Virus record (IMG/VR): IMGVR_UViG_3300025849_002481
Coordinates: 1 to 64,000 of that record
Reading direction: 5' to 3' (one strand)
Length of the DNA stretch: 64,000 nt
From: a virus
Shown: one piece after another, positions 17,251 through 25,760 of the stretch
Numbering within the stretch: position 1 is the first letter of the stretch
Layout: each line of letters opens with the position of its first letter
Notes under the pieces: model-generated
What the model was told of the DNA's origin: nothing
Seen by the model: only the letters and a program-made list of their open reading frames with translations
Databases searched by the model: none
Program-made: the position numbers and the translations under genes

Positions 17251-17469
17251 ATGTGTAGTCCATTTGTACGTAAAGAAGCTAACCGACTAAACTGGTTGAT
17301 CAAAGGTAAACTAATTGACAGATCCTGGAGTGATGAATCAGTTGAACAAATCTACGACTCATATTTTAAAAGACTTTGGGGTAATAACGAGAGAATGGAA
17401 TACGGCGCCATAGGGTTTGAAGCCGCATACAAAGCTCGTGAAGCTGAAATATTATCTGAAAAAGGTTGA
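17251..17469 (+). CDS. Small hypothetical protein
   Basis: A 72-residue polar protein with several W, R and K residues (LNWLIKGKLIDRSW, YFKRLWGN), ATG start and a strong AAGGAGG ribosome site 8 bases upstream. No recognised domain, membrane segment or signal peptide. Its ribosome site lies in a potential hairpin, and its stop overlaps the -35 box of the promoter for the next gene. It sits between gp13 and a nucleotide-kinase-like gene. Function unknown. Confidence 0.65.
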   Translation: MCSPFVRKEANRLNWLIKGKLIDRSWSDESVEQIYDSYFKRLWGNNERMEYGAIGFEAAYKAREAEILSEKG

Positions 17470-17494
17470 CAACACTTACAAACTAAGCTATAAT
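17466..17494 (+). promoter_or_regulatory. Consensus sigma-70 promoter
   Basis: TTGACA (17466-17471), 17-bp spacer, TATAAT (17489-17494): perfect consensus, 26 bases before the GTG of the P-loop kinase-like gene, which has an AAGAGGAG ribosome site. Confidence 0.85.
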
Positions 17495-17520
17495 ACAATT
17501 AAACCTAAGAGGAGTAATGT

Positions 17521-18081
17521 GTGTTACCAAAGCTACTAGTTGTAGGCCACGGCCGTCACGGCAAAGATACTGTTTGTGAAATGCTTGAACGATACGGATA
17601 TACGTTTCAATCAAGTTCTAAATTTTGTTCAAAACTTTTTATCTATAACGATTTAAAAGAACAGTATAGTTATGCTGATGAAGAAGAATGTTATGCTGAT
17701 AGACATAATCATCGAACTGAATGGTATAACATGATACATAATTACTGTAAAGATGACTTAGCAAAATTAGGACGCAACTTATTTTCAGAAAACAATATCT
17801 ATTGTGGATTACGCAATAAACGTGAATTTTTTGCAATGCAAAACGAAGAAATATTTGATTATGCTATTTGGGTAGATCGAACAGATCATTTACCTACAGA
17901 AGATCCTAGTTCGATGAGTATTGAACAATGGATGTGTGATTATACTATTGACAATAATGGTAATCTACAAAGACTAGAAAAGAATGTAGATATTCTTATT
18001 AATACCATATTTAAAAATCAGGGACTAGATCCCCTTGTTTCCACCGCACTCCTTCAACTTGAAGAATCCGTTGACAGTTAG
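17521..18081 (+). CDS. P-loop nucleoside monophosphate kinase-like protein
   Basis: A 186-residue protein with GTG start and an upstream AAGAGGAG site. The N-terminal LLVVGHGRHGKDTV gives a Walker A of the GxxxxGKDT type (residues 9-17), as in T4 gp1 and related deoxynucleoside monophosphate kinases; a middle Asp-rich segment (YAIWVDRTDHL) could be the Walker B/acceptor region. It would phosphorylate dNMPs for phage DNA synthesis. The perfect sigma-70 promoter upstream fits early expression. The last 71 bases converge with the HNH gene on the other strand. Substrate is inferred from the P-loop style only. Confidence 0.6.
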   Translation: MLPKLLVVGHGRHGKDTVCEMLERYGYTFQSSSKFCSKLFIYNDLKEQYSYADEEECYADRHNHRTEWYNMIHNYCKDDLAKLGRNLFSENNIYCGLRNKREFFAMQNEEIFDYAIWVDRTDHLPTEDPSSMSIEQWMCDYTIDNNGNLQRLEKNVDILINTIFKNQGLDPLVSTALLQLEESVDS

Positions 18082-18346
18082 CACATATAGTTTTTAGATT
18101 ACTAGGACGGCAGTTTTCCAAATTACCGTCTATATGGAAAACATTAAACTGTTCTGAGTGCTTACTTTTAAATCCACACTTTTCACAATTACGTTTCTTT
18201 TCATAGCCTCGTTGTTTCCACTTAGGTATTCCATTACCTTTACCATTACGCAAACAACTTTCACATAGCTTACGATAATACGTTTTATTACCTTTTTTGT
18301 AATTTATAGCTGCAGGCTTTTGTCCACATGTGCATAATGGTCTCAT
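18011..18346 (-). CDS. HNH-type homing endonuclease-like protein
   Basis: A 111-residue basic protein with paired zinc-ribbon cysteines: CTCG with LCESC in the first half, and CEKCG with CANCQR in the second. Between the latter is NVFHIDGN followed by N..NLKTIC, the pattern of an HNH nuclease (H-I-D-G-N...N...NL). Such small free-standing HNH genes are mobile in T4-like phages. It is on the minus strand, wedged between a kinase-like gene and gp18, and overlaps the former tail to tail by 71 bases, consistent with insertion. Nuclease activity is inferred. Confidence 0.7.
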   Translation of the reverse strand: MRPLCTCGQKPAAINYKKGNKTYYRKLCESCLRNGKGNGIPKWKQRGYEKKRNCEKCGFKSKHSEQFNVFHIDGNLENCRPSNLKTICANCQRILQVEGVRWKQGDLVPDF

Positions 18347-18350
18347 ATTG

Positions 18351-18358
18351 TATTTAGC
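18351..18358 (-). promoter_or_regulatory. Late-promoter-like GCTAAATA
   Basis: Minus-strand GCTAAATA with four bases before the HNH ATG. One mismatch from NATAAATA; position matches other close-set late boxes in the window. Confidence 0.4.
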
Positions 18359-18413
18359 TCACCTTTTTGGTCCCTTTTTCTATGGTATAACAGCATCCTT
18401 TTCGTCTACATAT

Positions 18414-18421
18414 GGTAAATA
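18414..18421 (+). promoter_or_regulatory. Late-promoter-like GGTAAATA for gp18
   Basis: GGTAAATA in the gap before the sheath gene, 38 bases before its ATG, with a TAGGAGA ribosome site in between. One mismatch from NATAAATA. Confidence 0.45.
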
Positions 18422-18459
18422 CATGTAATAGAATACCCAATCCAGATAGGAGAAACAGA

Positions 18460-21400
18460 ATGGCATTAGTATCACCAGGTGTACAGGTTAGCGTAGTAGA
18501 CGAAAGTTTTTACACACCCGCTGAACCAGGTACAGTACCAGTAATTTTTTGTGCAACGGCACAGGATAAAACAAATGCGTCAGGTTCAGGCACAGCACCA
18601 GGCACACTAGCACAGAGTGCAGGTAAGCCATATTTAATGACTTCGCAACGTGACCTAGCTGAAACATTTGGCGATCCAATTTTTCAAATTGACGCAAACA
18701 ATAACCCAATACATGGCAGTGAACTTAACGAATATGGTTTACAAGCTGCATACTCTTTCTTAGGAGTAAGTAACAGAGCCTGGGTAGTAAGAGCAGACAT
18801 TAATTTAGGTTCATTAGAACCACAAGCTGCAGCACCAACAGCAGATCCAGTAGACGGAACATATTGGTTAGACACATCAAGTTCATTGTTTGGTATTCAA
18901 GAATGGAATAATGCCGCTATAACAATTAACGGTGGTCAAACATTTACTAATAAAATTCCAAGAGTAATTACTAAAACAGCAGAAACAGAAGATGCAACAG
19001 ACGACAATTTTGTTGTAGTTAAGCGTCCTTTATCATCAATTGGCGAAATTGGCGATTATGCAGTAGTTGCTGTTACTACACTTAATACATTTTGGTATAG
19101 AAATACATCAGGAGATTGGGTACAAGTAGGTAGTGATGCTTGGAGAGATTCATGGCCAACAGTACAAGGTACTAAATCAGCAGCACCAGCAGCTGGTACG
19201 TTTTTAATTAACGGTTCTTCAGTTAGTTGGTCAGCAGCTTCAAATATGACTGACGTTGCTACAGGTATTAACAATTCTGTTCCTTTAGGATACAGAGCAG
19301 CCGTAGTTAACGGAAAACTAGCTATCTTTAGTGATGGTACAGTAAGTGGCTCTGACTCATCTTTAGCAGGACCAGTTGTTATCAGTGAACAAGGCGGAAC
19401 TACTACAATTGATGCATTAGGAATTGATGCAGCTACATATTATCCACCAGCACTACAAATTTCTGCGCATACAAGTGTACCAGAATTTAAAGCAACTGAT
19501 ACTTACAACAGACCTACTGGTAGTATTTGGATTAAAACAACTACACCAAATGCAGGCGCACGTTGGAGAGTTAAGCAGTGGAACAATAACACAAGACTAT
19601 GGGCAGATATAGCAACACCAATATATGATACAGCACAAGAAGCACTAGTACAACTTGATAGAACTGGCGGCGGTGAAAACTTATCAATTGGTGATTTATT
19701 TGCTGACAGCAATGTTGCACAAGATGTACAACCATTAGGCACATTTAAAATTATGCGTAGAATGGCAGTTGGTTCAACTAGTATAAGAACTAATGCAACA
19801 GTAGATTCAGATTTTGTAGACCAAGCTGTTCACAACTTCCAAATAGAAGCAACAGCACCGGGTGATGCTGCATTTAGCGCACCAACAACAATAGCGTTTA
19901 CAGCAAATGATACTGGAGCTAAAACAGCAATAGCTATTGCTAGTGCAATTACAAATGCAGGTATTTCATATGTAAGTGCCGAAGTTGATAGCGAAAATAG
20001 AGTAATTATTAAACACGCTAAAGGCGGCGAGATGCGTTTAACAGACGGTCAAGGCGCATTTGCATGTTTTACAGCATTAGGCTTTACAGCATATGTTAGT
20101 ACAGATTCAACTACTACACGTTTCTTAATGGACGAGCCAGGAGTTGATAACTCTTCAGGTACGCTACAATTTAGAGCAAGTAACTGGGTACCACTAACAT
20201 ATACACCAAGTGCAAATGCGGTAACACAAGCATCATTAGATGGAACACTTTGGTACAGTTCAATTGTTGACGAAGTTGATATTATGATTAACAATGGAAC
20301 TAAATGGGTTGGATATCATAACTTTAGTTCAGACTATGCAGACTGTGATCCAAAAGGACCGATTGTAAGTGCTACACAGCCAACTAAACAAAGTGATAGC
20401 GATGAACTAGAAGAAGGCGATCTATGGCTTGACACAAGTGATTTAGAAAACTATCCAGTAATTTATCGTTACAGAAAACTTACTGATAAGTGGGTACTAA
20501 TCGACAACGGAGATCAAACAACTGAAAACGGCATACTATTTGGTGATGCACGTTGGGGAACATCAGGTGCTAATGGTAATACAAAAGCAACAATAGTTGA
20601 TCTACTAACAGCTGACTACGTTGATTTTGATTGTCCAGATCCAGCGTTATATCCAAAAGGAATGATGTTGTTTAACACACGTAGAAGTGGATTCAATGTT
20701 AAGAAATATTACACTGATTATGTAGACAGTGGCGCACAAAATGCTAGAATGAGTAACGAAGAGCAAAGTGCATACGGTTTAGCAGCTAACGGTGTATTCA
20801 ATCGTTGGGTAACTGAATCAGCTAACCAAGTTGATGGTTCAGGTAGCTTTGGACGTAAAGCACAGCGTAAAGTTATTTTACAAGCAATGCAGTCAGTTAT
20901 TAATGACAATGATGAAATTAGAGATGACGAGTCACGTATCTTTAACTTGATTAGTTCACCTGGATATCCTGAACTTATTGGTGAAATGGTTACATTAAAC
21001 TATGATAGAGGATTAACAGGATTTGTAGTTGGGGATAGTCCAGCAAGACTACTACCAAATGCAACATCACTTAACAATTGGGCAACTAACGCTAGACTAG
21101 CTGTTGAAGATAACGACGACGGACTTGTTACACGTGACGAGTACCTAGGACTATTTTATCCATGGGGATTCACAAGTGATAATGTAGGTAATAACGTTGT
21201 TGTTCCACCAAGTCACATGATGCTAAGAACTATTGCACTAAGTGATCAAGTTAGCTATCCATGGTTTGCACCAGCAGGTACAAGACGCGGCGGAGTTACA
21301 AATGCAAGTTCAACAGGTTACATTAGTAGCGAAGGAGAATTTGTAAGTGTAGCACTAAACGAAGGTCAAAGAGATACATTATATGCACAAGGCGTTAATC

Positions 21401-21792
21401 CAATTACGTTTATTACAGGTGCAGGTCTTGTTAACTTTGGACAAAAAACTCGTGCAAGAGGATCAAGTGCATTAGATAGAATTAACGTATCACGCTTGGT
21501 TATCTATTTACGTAGTCAGTTAAATCAACTTGCTAAACCTTACATTTTTGAGCCAAATGATAAAATCACACGTGATGAAATTAAAGGTCAGGTCGAGAGC
21601 TTACTACTAGAACTTGTAGGACAAAGAGCATTATATGACTTCCTAGTTGTATGTGATGAAACAAATAATACTCCAGCAAGAGTTGATAGAAACGAACTAT
21701 ATGTAGATGTTGCTATTGAACCTGTTAAGAGTATTGAGTTTATTTACATTCCGCTACGTTTGAAAAACACTGGCGAGATAGCAGGACTTTAA
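18460..21792 (+). CDS. 18: Tail sheath protein gp18
   Basis: An 1110-residue sheath protein, well above T4 gp18 (659). It begins MALVSPGVQVSVVDESFYTP, the gp18 N-terminal pattern, and ends with the conserved polymerisation core: INVSRLVIYLRSQL, ...AKPYIFEPND, VCDETNNTP and a final VKSIEFIYIPLRL. The middle carries an enlarged, acidic, T/S/A-rich protrusion region with tandem WLDTS- and LWYS-type segments, likely the outward domain. Contracting sheath subunits drive DNA injection. ATG 18460 is chosen for its TAGGAGA site; the earlier GTG in frame at 18412 overlaps the promoter. Confidence 0.95.
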   Translation: MALVSPGVQVSVVDESFYTPAEPGTVPVIFCATAQDKTNASGSGTAPGTLAQSAGKPYLMTSQRDLAETFGDPIFQIDANNNPIHGSELNEYGLQAAYSFLGVSNRAWVVRADINLGSLEPQAAAPTADPVDGTYWLDTSSSLFGIQEWNNAAITINGGQTFTNKIPRVITKTAETEDATDDNFVVVKRPLSSIGEIGDYAVVAVTTLNTFWYRNTSGDWVQVGSDAWRDSWPTVQGTKSAAPAAGTFLINGSSVSWSAASNMTDVATGINNSVPLGYRAAVVNGKLAIFSDGTVSGSDSSLAGPVVISEQGGTTTIDALGIDAATYYPPALQISAHTSVPEFKATDTYNRPTGSIWIKTTTPNAGARWRVKQWNNNTRLWADIATPIYDTAQEALVQLDRTGGGENLSIGDLFADSNVAQDVQPLGTFKIMRRMAVGSTSIRTNATVDSDFVDQAVHNFQIEATAPGDAAFSAPTTIAFTANDTGAKTAIAIASAITNAGISYVSAEVDSENRVIIKHAKGGEMRLTDGQGAFACFTALGFTAYVSTDSTTTRFLMDEPGVDNSSGTLQFRASNWVPLTYTPSANAVTQASLDGTLWYSSIVDEVDIMINNGTKWVGYHNFSSDYADCDPKGPIVSATQPTKQSDSDELEEGDLWLDTSDLENYPVIYRYRKLTDKWVLIDNGDQTTENGILFGDARWGTSGANGNTKATIVDLLTADYVDFDCPDPALYPKGMMLFNTRRSGFNVKKYYTDYVDSGAQNARMSNEEQSAYGLAANGVFNRWVTESANQVDGSGSFGRKAQRKVILQAMQSVINDNDEIRDDESRIFNLISSPGYPELIGEMVTLNYDRGLTGFVVGDSPARLLPNATSLNNWATNARLAVEDNDDGLVTRDEYLGLFYPWGFTSDNVGNNVVVPPSHMMLRTIALSDQVSYPWFAPAGTRRGGVTNASSTGYISSEGEFVSVALNEGQRDTLYAQGVNPITFITGAGLVNFGQKTRARGSSALDRINVSRLVIYLRSQLNQLAKPYIFEPNDKITRDEIKGQVESLLLELVGQRALYDFLVVCDETNNTPARVDRNELYVDVAIEPVKSIEFIYIPLRLKNTGEIAGL

Positions 21793-21795
21793 TAT

Positions 21796-21803
21796 GATAA
21801 ATA
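21796..21803 (+). promoter_or_regulatory. Late promoter GATAAATA for gp19
   Basis: GATAAATA immediately after the gp18 stop, 26 bases before the gp19 ATG with a TTAGGAG ribosome site. Confidence 0.85.
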
Positions 21804-21829
21804 CATATAACAATTTAGGAGCAAAGTAA

Positions 21830-22456
21830 ATGGCAATTTCAACACTATCAAAAATTACAGTACCGTTAGCTAGTGGAGATTCCGCTAGTAACCAGGGCTT
21901 GTTGATGCCAAAGCTACAGTATCGCTTTAGAGTGTCACTGGAAAACTTTGGTGTGTCAACACCGACAACAGAACTTACTAAACAAGTAATAGACATTACT
22001 CGTCCAACGGTTGCTTTTGAACCGATGGAAATACATGCATACAATTCAAAAGCATACTTAGCAGGTAAGCACACATGGTCACCGATAACACTTAACTTAC
22101 GTGAAGACGTAAATAATGCTGTACAAAAGCTAGTAGGCGAACAATTGCAGAAACAATTTGACTTCTACGAGCAATCAAGTGCAGCAAGTGGACAAGATTA
22201 CAAGTTTACAACAAGACTTGAAATCTTAGACGGTGGTAATGGAGTACATACACCAAACGTACTGGAAACATTTGAACTATACGGATGTTTTGTTACTAAC
22301 GCTAACTATAATACATTAGCATATAGTAACAACGAACCAGTAACTGTTACATTAGAGATTCAATACGACAACGCAATCCAAACACCTACAGATACAGGTA
22401 TTGGTACATCAGTTGGACGTACACTAGGATCGCTAATTACAGGCGGCGGCGCTTAA
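21830..22456 (+). CDS. 19: Tail tube protein gp19
   Basis: A 208-residue protein (T4 gp19 is 163). YRFRVSLENFG near residue 28, QVIDITRPTVAFEP, WSPITLNLRED and the C-terminal ELYGCFVTNANYN with VTVTLEIQYDNA follow the tail-tube fold used by T4 gp19. It polymerises into the inner tube through which DNA passes. It sits directly after the sheath gene, as in T4, has its own late promoter and ribosome site, and is closed by a terminator, so it can be expressed at high level by itself. Confidence 0.92.
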   Translation: MAISTLSKITVPLASGDSASNQGLLMPKLQYRFRVSLENFGVSTPTTELTKQVIDITRPTVAFEPMEIHAYNSKAYLAGKHTWSPITLNLREDVNNAVQKLVGEQLQKQFDFYEQSSAASGQDYKFTTRLEILDGGNGVHTPNVLETFELYGCFVTNANYNTLAYSNNEPVTVTLEIQYDNAIQTPTDTGIGTSVGRTLGSLITGGGA

Positions 22457-22479
22457 TACAATTTACTATACAATAGTTT

Positions 22480-22508
22480 AAAAAGGGGACTTTATGTTCC
22501 CTTTTTTA
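22480..22508 (+). terminator. Rho-independent terminator after gp19
   Basis: AAAAGGGGAC and GTTCCCTTTT form a stem (one G-T pair) around TTTAT, followed by a T run. It separates gp19 from the next late transcript. Confidence 0.85.
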
Positions 22509-22532
22509 TTATCTGCGTACATAATCTTTATT

Positions 22533-22540
22533 GATAAATA
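22533..22540 (+). promoter_or_regulatory. Late promoter GATAAATA, five bases from ATG
   Basis: TTGATAAATA followed by TTAGT and ATG 22546. No ribosome site exists between the box and the ATG; start expected at or next to the A of ATG. Confidence 0.8.
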
Positions 22541-22545
22541 TTAGT

Positions 22546-23856
22546 ATGGCACTTACTTCGAATGGATTTTTAGATAATTTAGTAAATGGGATATTAGGTC
22601 CCAAAGGCAACATGGCCGACTGGTCACATGCTAGTAGACTTTATGTTGACGGTAATTTAAAACTTGCTCCTAAGAGCAAATTTTTATATCATACATATTT
22701 TCAATTAGACAAAGTTGCAACATCTGTACTTCCTGAATTAGAAAATCATAAATTAGAAATAGGCATGCTCGTTAAAAATGCAGAGTTGCCAAAATATACA
22801 TCTGTTGTTGAAACACGTAACAAATATAACAGAAAGAAAAATGTACAAACAGGAATACAATACGAGCCTATTACAATTACATTCCATGATGATAATTATG
22901 GTGTAACTACAGCATTATTAGAAGCATATTATAGATATTATTTTGCTGACGGCGGTTATGGACGTTTACCTGGAGCTTTTAATAAAGCTGGCACAGGCGA
23001 TAACACATACAAAGGCTCAGGGCGTAACCAATTTAAATATGGTTTAGATAATAATATTACTGTACCGTTTTTTAAAAACATACAAATTAGTCAACTAGCT
23101 AAACGTACATACACTACATATACACTAGTAAATCCTATTATTACAAACTGGCAACACGATCAAGTTGATAATAGTGATGCTTCAACGCCTATGCAAAACA
23201 CAATAACTGTTGCATACGAAGCTGTACATTATTCAAGAGGCCCGAGTGATAATAACAATCCTGATCAACCAGGACCAGTAGGATTTGGATCAACTGAACA
23301 TTATGATAAACAGCCATCACCTATATCTTTATTAGGTGGCGGCACGTTAGGTCTAGACGGAGTATTTGGAGCCGGCACAGACTTATACGATTACATATCT
23401 AAAGGCACAGGATTTAAAAGTCCTTTAGAAGCAGGACTGGCAGCGTTCCAGTTAATAAGAGGACTTGAAAACTTAACATCAGACGGTGTAAGAGAAGAAG
23501 TAAATAATTTGTTAAACGACACATTGGGTGATATAGGAAATGTAAATGTTAGTGGAGTAGCTAACACAGTGATACCTAAGAATAACGGACAAGGTGGAAG
23601 TAATGATACAACACAAGCTTCAAGTATAACTACAATAGGGCCTTCAACAACAGCTAATCCAATTGGCTCAACTACAAAACAATTACTTCAAGATAATCCA
23701 CTTGCACTTGAAGATGCAGCAAAAAGTGTATATAAGAGTGATTACTTAACTTCCGGAGGCACTGGCGGTGTGAACGGAATTAATACATCTTGGGATTCAT
23801 TACCCGAAGGAACTAAAGAACTTTACAGAGAAAAGGCATTAGATATAACATTATGA
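22546..23856 (+). CDS. Tail-tube-fold baseplate/tail protein (gp48/gp54-like candidate)
   Basis: A 436-residue virion protein. The first 230 residues contain ASRLYVDGNLKL, MLVKNAELPKYTSV and YEPITITFHDDNYG followed by LLEAYYRYYF, which resembles a tail-tube-type beta fold (compare gp19 and the tube-like baseplate hub proteins gp48 and gp54). The rest is glycine/asparagine-rich and lower in complexity (GGGTLGLDGVFGAGTDLYDY). It follows gp19 and precedes other tail genes. ATG 22546 is chosen; an upstream in-frame TTG at 22531 would include the promoter octamer. No Shine-Dalgarno is seen, suggesting a leaderless message. Confidence 0.6.
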   Translation: MALTSNGFLDNLVNGILGPKGNMADWSHASRLYVDGNLKLAPKSKFLYHTYFQLDKVATSVLPELENHKLEIGMLVKNAELPKYTSVVETRNKYNRKKNVQTGIQYEPITITFHDDNYGVTTALLEAYYRYYFADGGYGRLPGAFNKAGTGDNTYKGSGRNQFKYGLDNNITVPFFKNIQISQLAKRTYTTYTLVNPIITNWQHDQVDNSDASTPMQNTITVAYEAVHYSRGPSDNNNPDQPGPVGFGSTEHYDKQPSPISLLGGGTLGLDGVFGAGTDLYDYISKGTGFKSPLEAGLAAFQLIRGLENLTSDGVREEVNNLLNDTLGDIGNVNVSGVANTVIPKNNGQGGSNDTTQASSITTIGPSTTANPIGSTTKQLLQDNPLALEDAAKSVYKSDYLTSGGTGGVNGINTSWDSLPEGTKELYREKALDITL

Positions 23857-24323
23857 ATAATGGATTACCAATAAAAAGTGTTTCAAAGAAAAGTGATGAA
23901 GATACACGACTATTTTTTGACAAATATCTTACTAGGACAATAAACTTTAATGATAATGATTTAAATTCAGTAGTTGGGTTTTTTGAGAAAAAAGGATTTG
24001 ATAAAGCTAGTGCAATATCTGTAGGACTTGTATTGTTACAACAAGCTAAATTAGATAATGTAAAAATTTTTAAATTACTTGATACATTATCAGGATATGA
24101 AGAATTGCAACTAAGTGCTATTGTAGCCGAAGTCCTTAACTACAATCGAAAGCGTACTAGTGCTATAGGTTTTAAAAAACAAAACGTAGATAATAGATTA
24201 GAAAAAAGAAATATAATTGAAGGTTCGCCAGCAAATATTATAATAAATAGCGAAGTTGAGAATAACTTTAGTGCAACTGGATTTACATTTGATTCTGAAA
24301 CAAGAACCTGGGATGGAGCATAA
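23853..24323 (+). CDS. Hypothetical tail-region protein
   Basis: A 156-residue protein whose ATG overlaps the previous stop (ATGA), so translation is coupled. The middle (FDKASAISVGLVLLQQAKLD, LLDTLSGYEELQLSAIVAEVLN) is predicted helical; the C-terminus is polar. No known domain. Its place between the tube-like protein and a fibre-type protein suggests a baseplate or tail component, but no family is recognised. Confidence 0.55.
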   Translation: MNNGLPIKSVSKKSDEDTRLFFDKYLTRTINFNDNDLNSVVGFFEKKGFDKASAISVGLVLLQQAKLDNVKIFKLLDTLSGYEELQLSAIVAEVLNYNRKRTSAIGFKKQNVDNRLEKRNIIEGSPANIIINSEVENNFSATGFTFDSETRTWDGA

Positions 24324-24326
24324 CAC

Positions 24327-25751
24327 ATGGCAAAACAAATAATTAATAGAGGATCTAATGCAAACGACGGCACCGGCGATAGTTTGCGTGACGGTGCTGA
24401 TAAACTTAACACTAACTTTTCAGAAATTTATAGTGTATTAGGTGACGGCAATAATCTACTTACTACTGATATAGACTTTGGAACTAATAAGCTATTACAT
24501 TCTAATATGGTATCAGGATTAAATGATTTAGTTGGAATTGATCCTACAAGGTATCATGGACTAGTTATGCATGTACATGAAACAGGTGGATTATATTATG
24601 CACATAGTGGAGCATGGAGAAAGCTGTTAACTGATGCTTCTAGTAGTGTAGCTAACTATACTGACTCGTTAGATACTGTTGCTTATTCAGGAAATTATAA
24701 TGATTTAAATAGCCGTCCAACAATACCTAGTGTATTAACAGATGTAGGAATTACAGATGGTAGTGCAGGACAAGTATTAAGTACAGATGGAACTGGAAAT
24801 TTTGTATTTAGAGATGTTGTAGCAACTAGTATTGCATTTTCTAATGTAACTGATAAACCAACAACACTTGCTGGTTACGGAATTACAGATTCCTTTACTG
24901 GGCGTTATCAAGATTTAACAAACTTACCAACATTGTTTGACGGAGTATATAGTAGCTTAACTAGCAGACCAACTATACCAACAGATATAGACGATTTAAC
25001 AGATAATGAAAATGCATTATTTGATGGAGAATATAATAGCTTAAATAATCGACCTATAATACCGGAAGATGTTAGCGATTTAACAGATACTACTAACTTA
25101 CTTTTTAGTAGAAGTTATGCTGACTTAACTAACAAACCTACATCATTTGCATTGCTGTCAACACTACAAATGGCACTTGGTATTGAAGTTGATGAATTTA
25201 GTAATGATTCTGGTTTAACAGATAATAGTGAAACAGCATTAGTTACTGAAAGAGCTGTTAAAACCTATGTTGATACAAATGCACCTAGCACTTTAACAGA
25301 TATAGGGATTACAGACGGTAGTGCAGGACAAGTGTTAACTACAAACGGCGCTGGTGTATTTACATTCCAAGCTGCAGGCGATACTATTGGTAACTTTACA
25401 CTTTCAAATAGTATTATTGATACAGATGATTCTAGTCCAATTAGTATTACTCCGTCAGTGTATGCTAGAAGTGATCTTTTTGTTGAAAACGACTTAGAGG
25501 TGTCAAACAACTTAGTTGTAAACGGAGATATTGTTACTGCATCAGCAGGTACTCCAGAACTAGTTAGCGACTCGAGTATTTCCTTAACTGCAACCGACAG
25601 GGTAGAAATAACACAGAGTCCGTTGAAGATGGCAAGTTTTACAACTACAGAGAGAAACTTGCTTAGTGCAGAAAACGGCGATATAATTTACAATACAACA
25701 GACAATAAATTCCAAGGTTACGAAAACGGTTCTTGGGCAAACTTAATTTAA
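24327..25751 (+). CDS. Fibre-type structural protein with YxDLxxRPTIP repeats
   Basis: A 474-residue protein. The N-terminus has NRGSNANDGTGDSLRDGADK followed by LNTNFSEIY, a widespread head module of phage fibre/baseplate proteins. The central region has at least five degenerate repeats of the type Y.(D/S)L.(S/N)RPTIP...(I/V).DLTD (for instance YNDLNSRPTIP, YQDLTNLPT, YSSLTSRPTIP, YNSLNNRPIIP, YADLTNKPT), typical of tail-fibre shafts. The segment MHVHETGGLYYAHSGAW recurs in the partial gene at 62180 as AHVHGTGRAYYAHAGLW, so the two are related. Start ATG 24327, three bases after the previous stop. Confidence 0.7.
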   Translation: MAKQIINRGSNANDGTGDSLRDGADKLNTNFSEIYSVLGDGNNLLTTDIDFGTNKLLHSNMVSGLNDLVGIDPTRYHGLVMHVHETGGLYYAHSGAWRKLLTDASSSVANYTDSLDTVAYSGNYNDLNSRPTIPSVLTDVGITDGSAGQVLSTDGTGNFVFRDVVATSIAFSNVTDKPTTLAGYGITDSFTGRYQDLTNLPTLFDGVYSSLTSRPTIPTDIDDLTDNENALFDGEYNSLNNRPIIPEDVSDLTDTTNLLFSRSYADLTNKPTSFALLSTLQMALGIEVDEFSNDSGLTDNSETALVTERAVKTYVDTNAPSTLTDIGITDGSAGQVLTTNGAGVFTFQAAGDTIGNFTLSNSIIDTDDSSPISITPSVYARSDLFVENDLEVSNNLVVNGDIVTASAGTPELVSDSSISLTATDRVEITQSPLKMASFTTTERNLLSAENGDIIYNTTDNKFQGYENGSWANLI

Positions 25752-25760
25752 GGATAGATT

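Noticed and set aside
22531-22545. Upstream TTG start for the tube-like protein gene
   Set aside because: The added residues are encoded by the late promoter octamer itself; the same false extension occurs at 32551.
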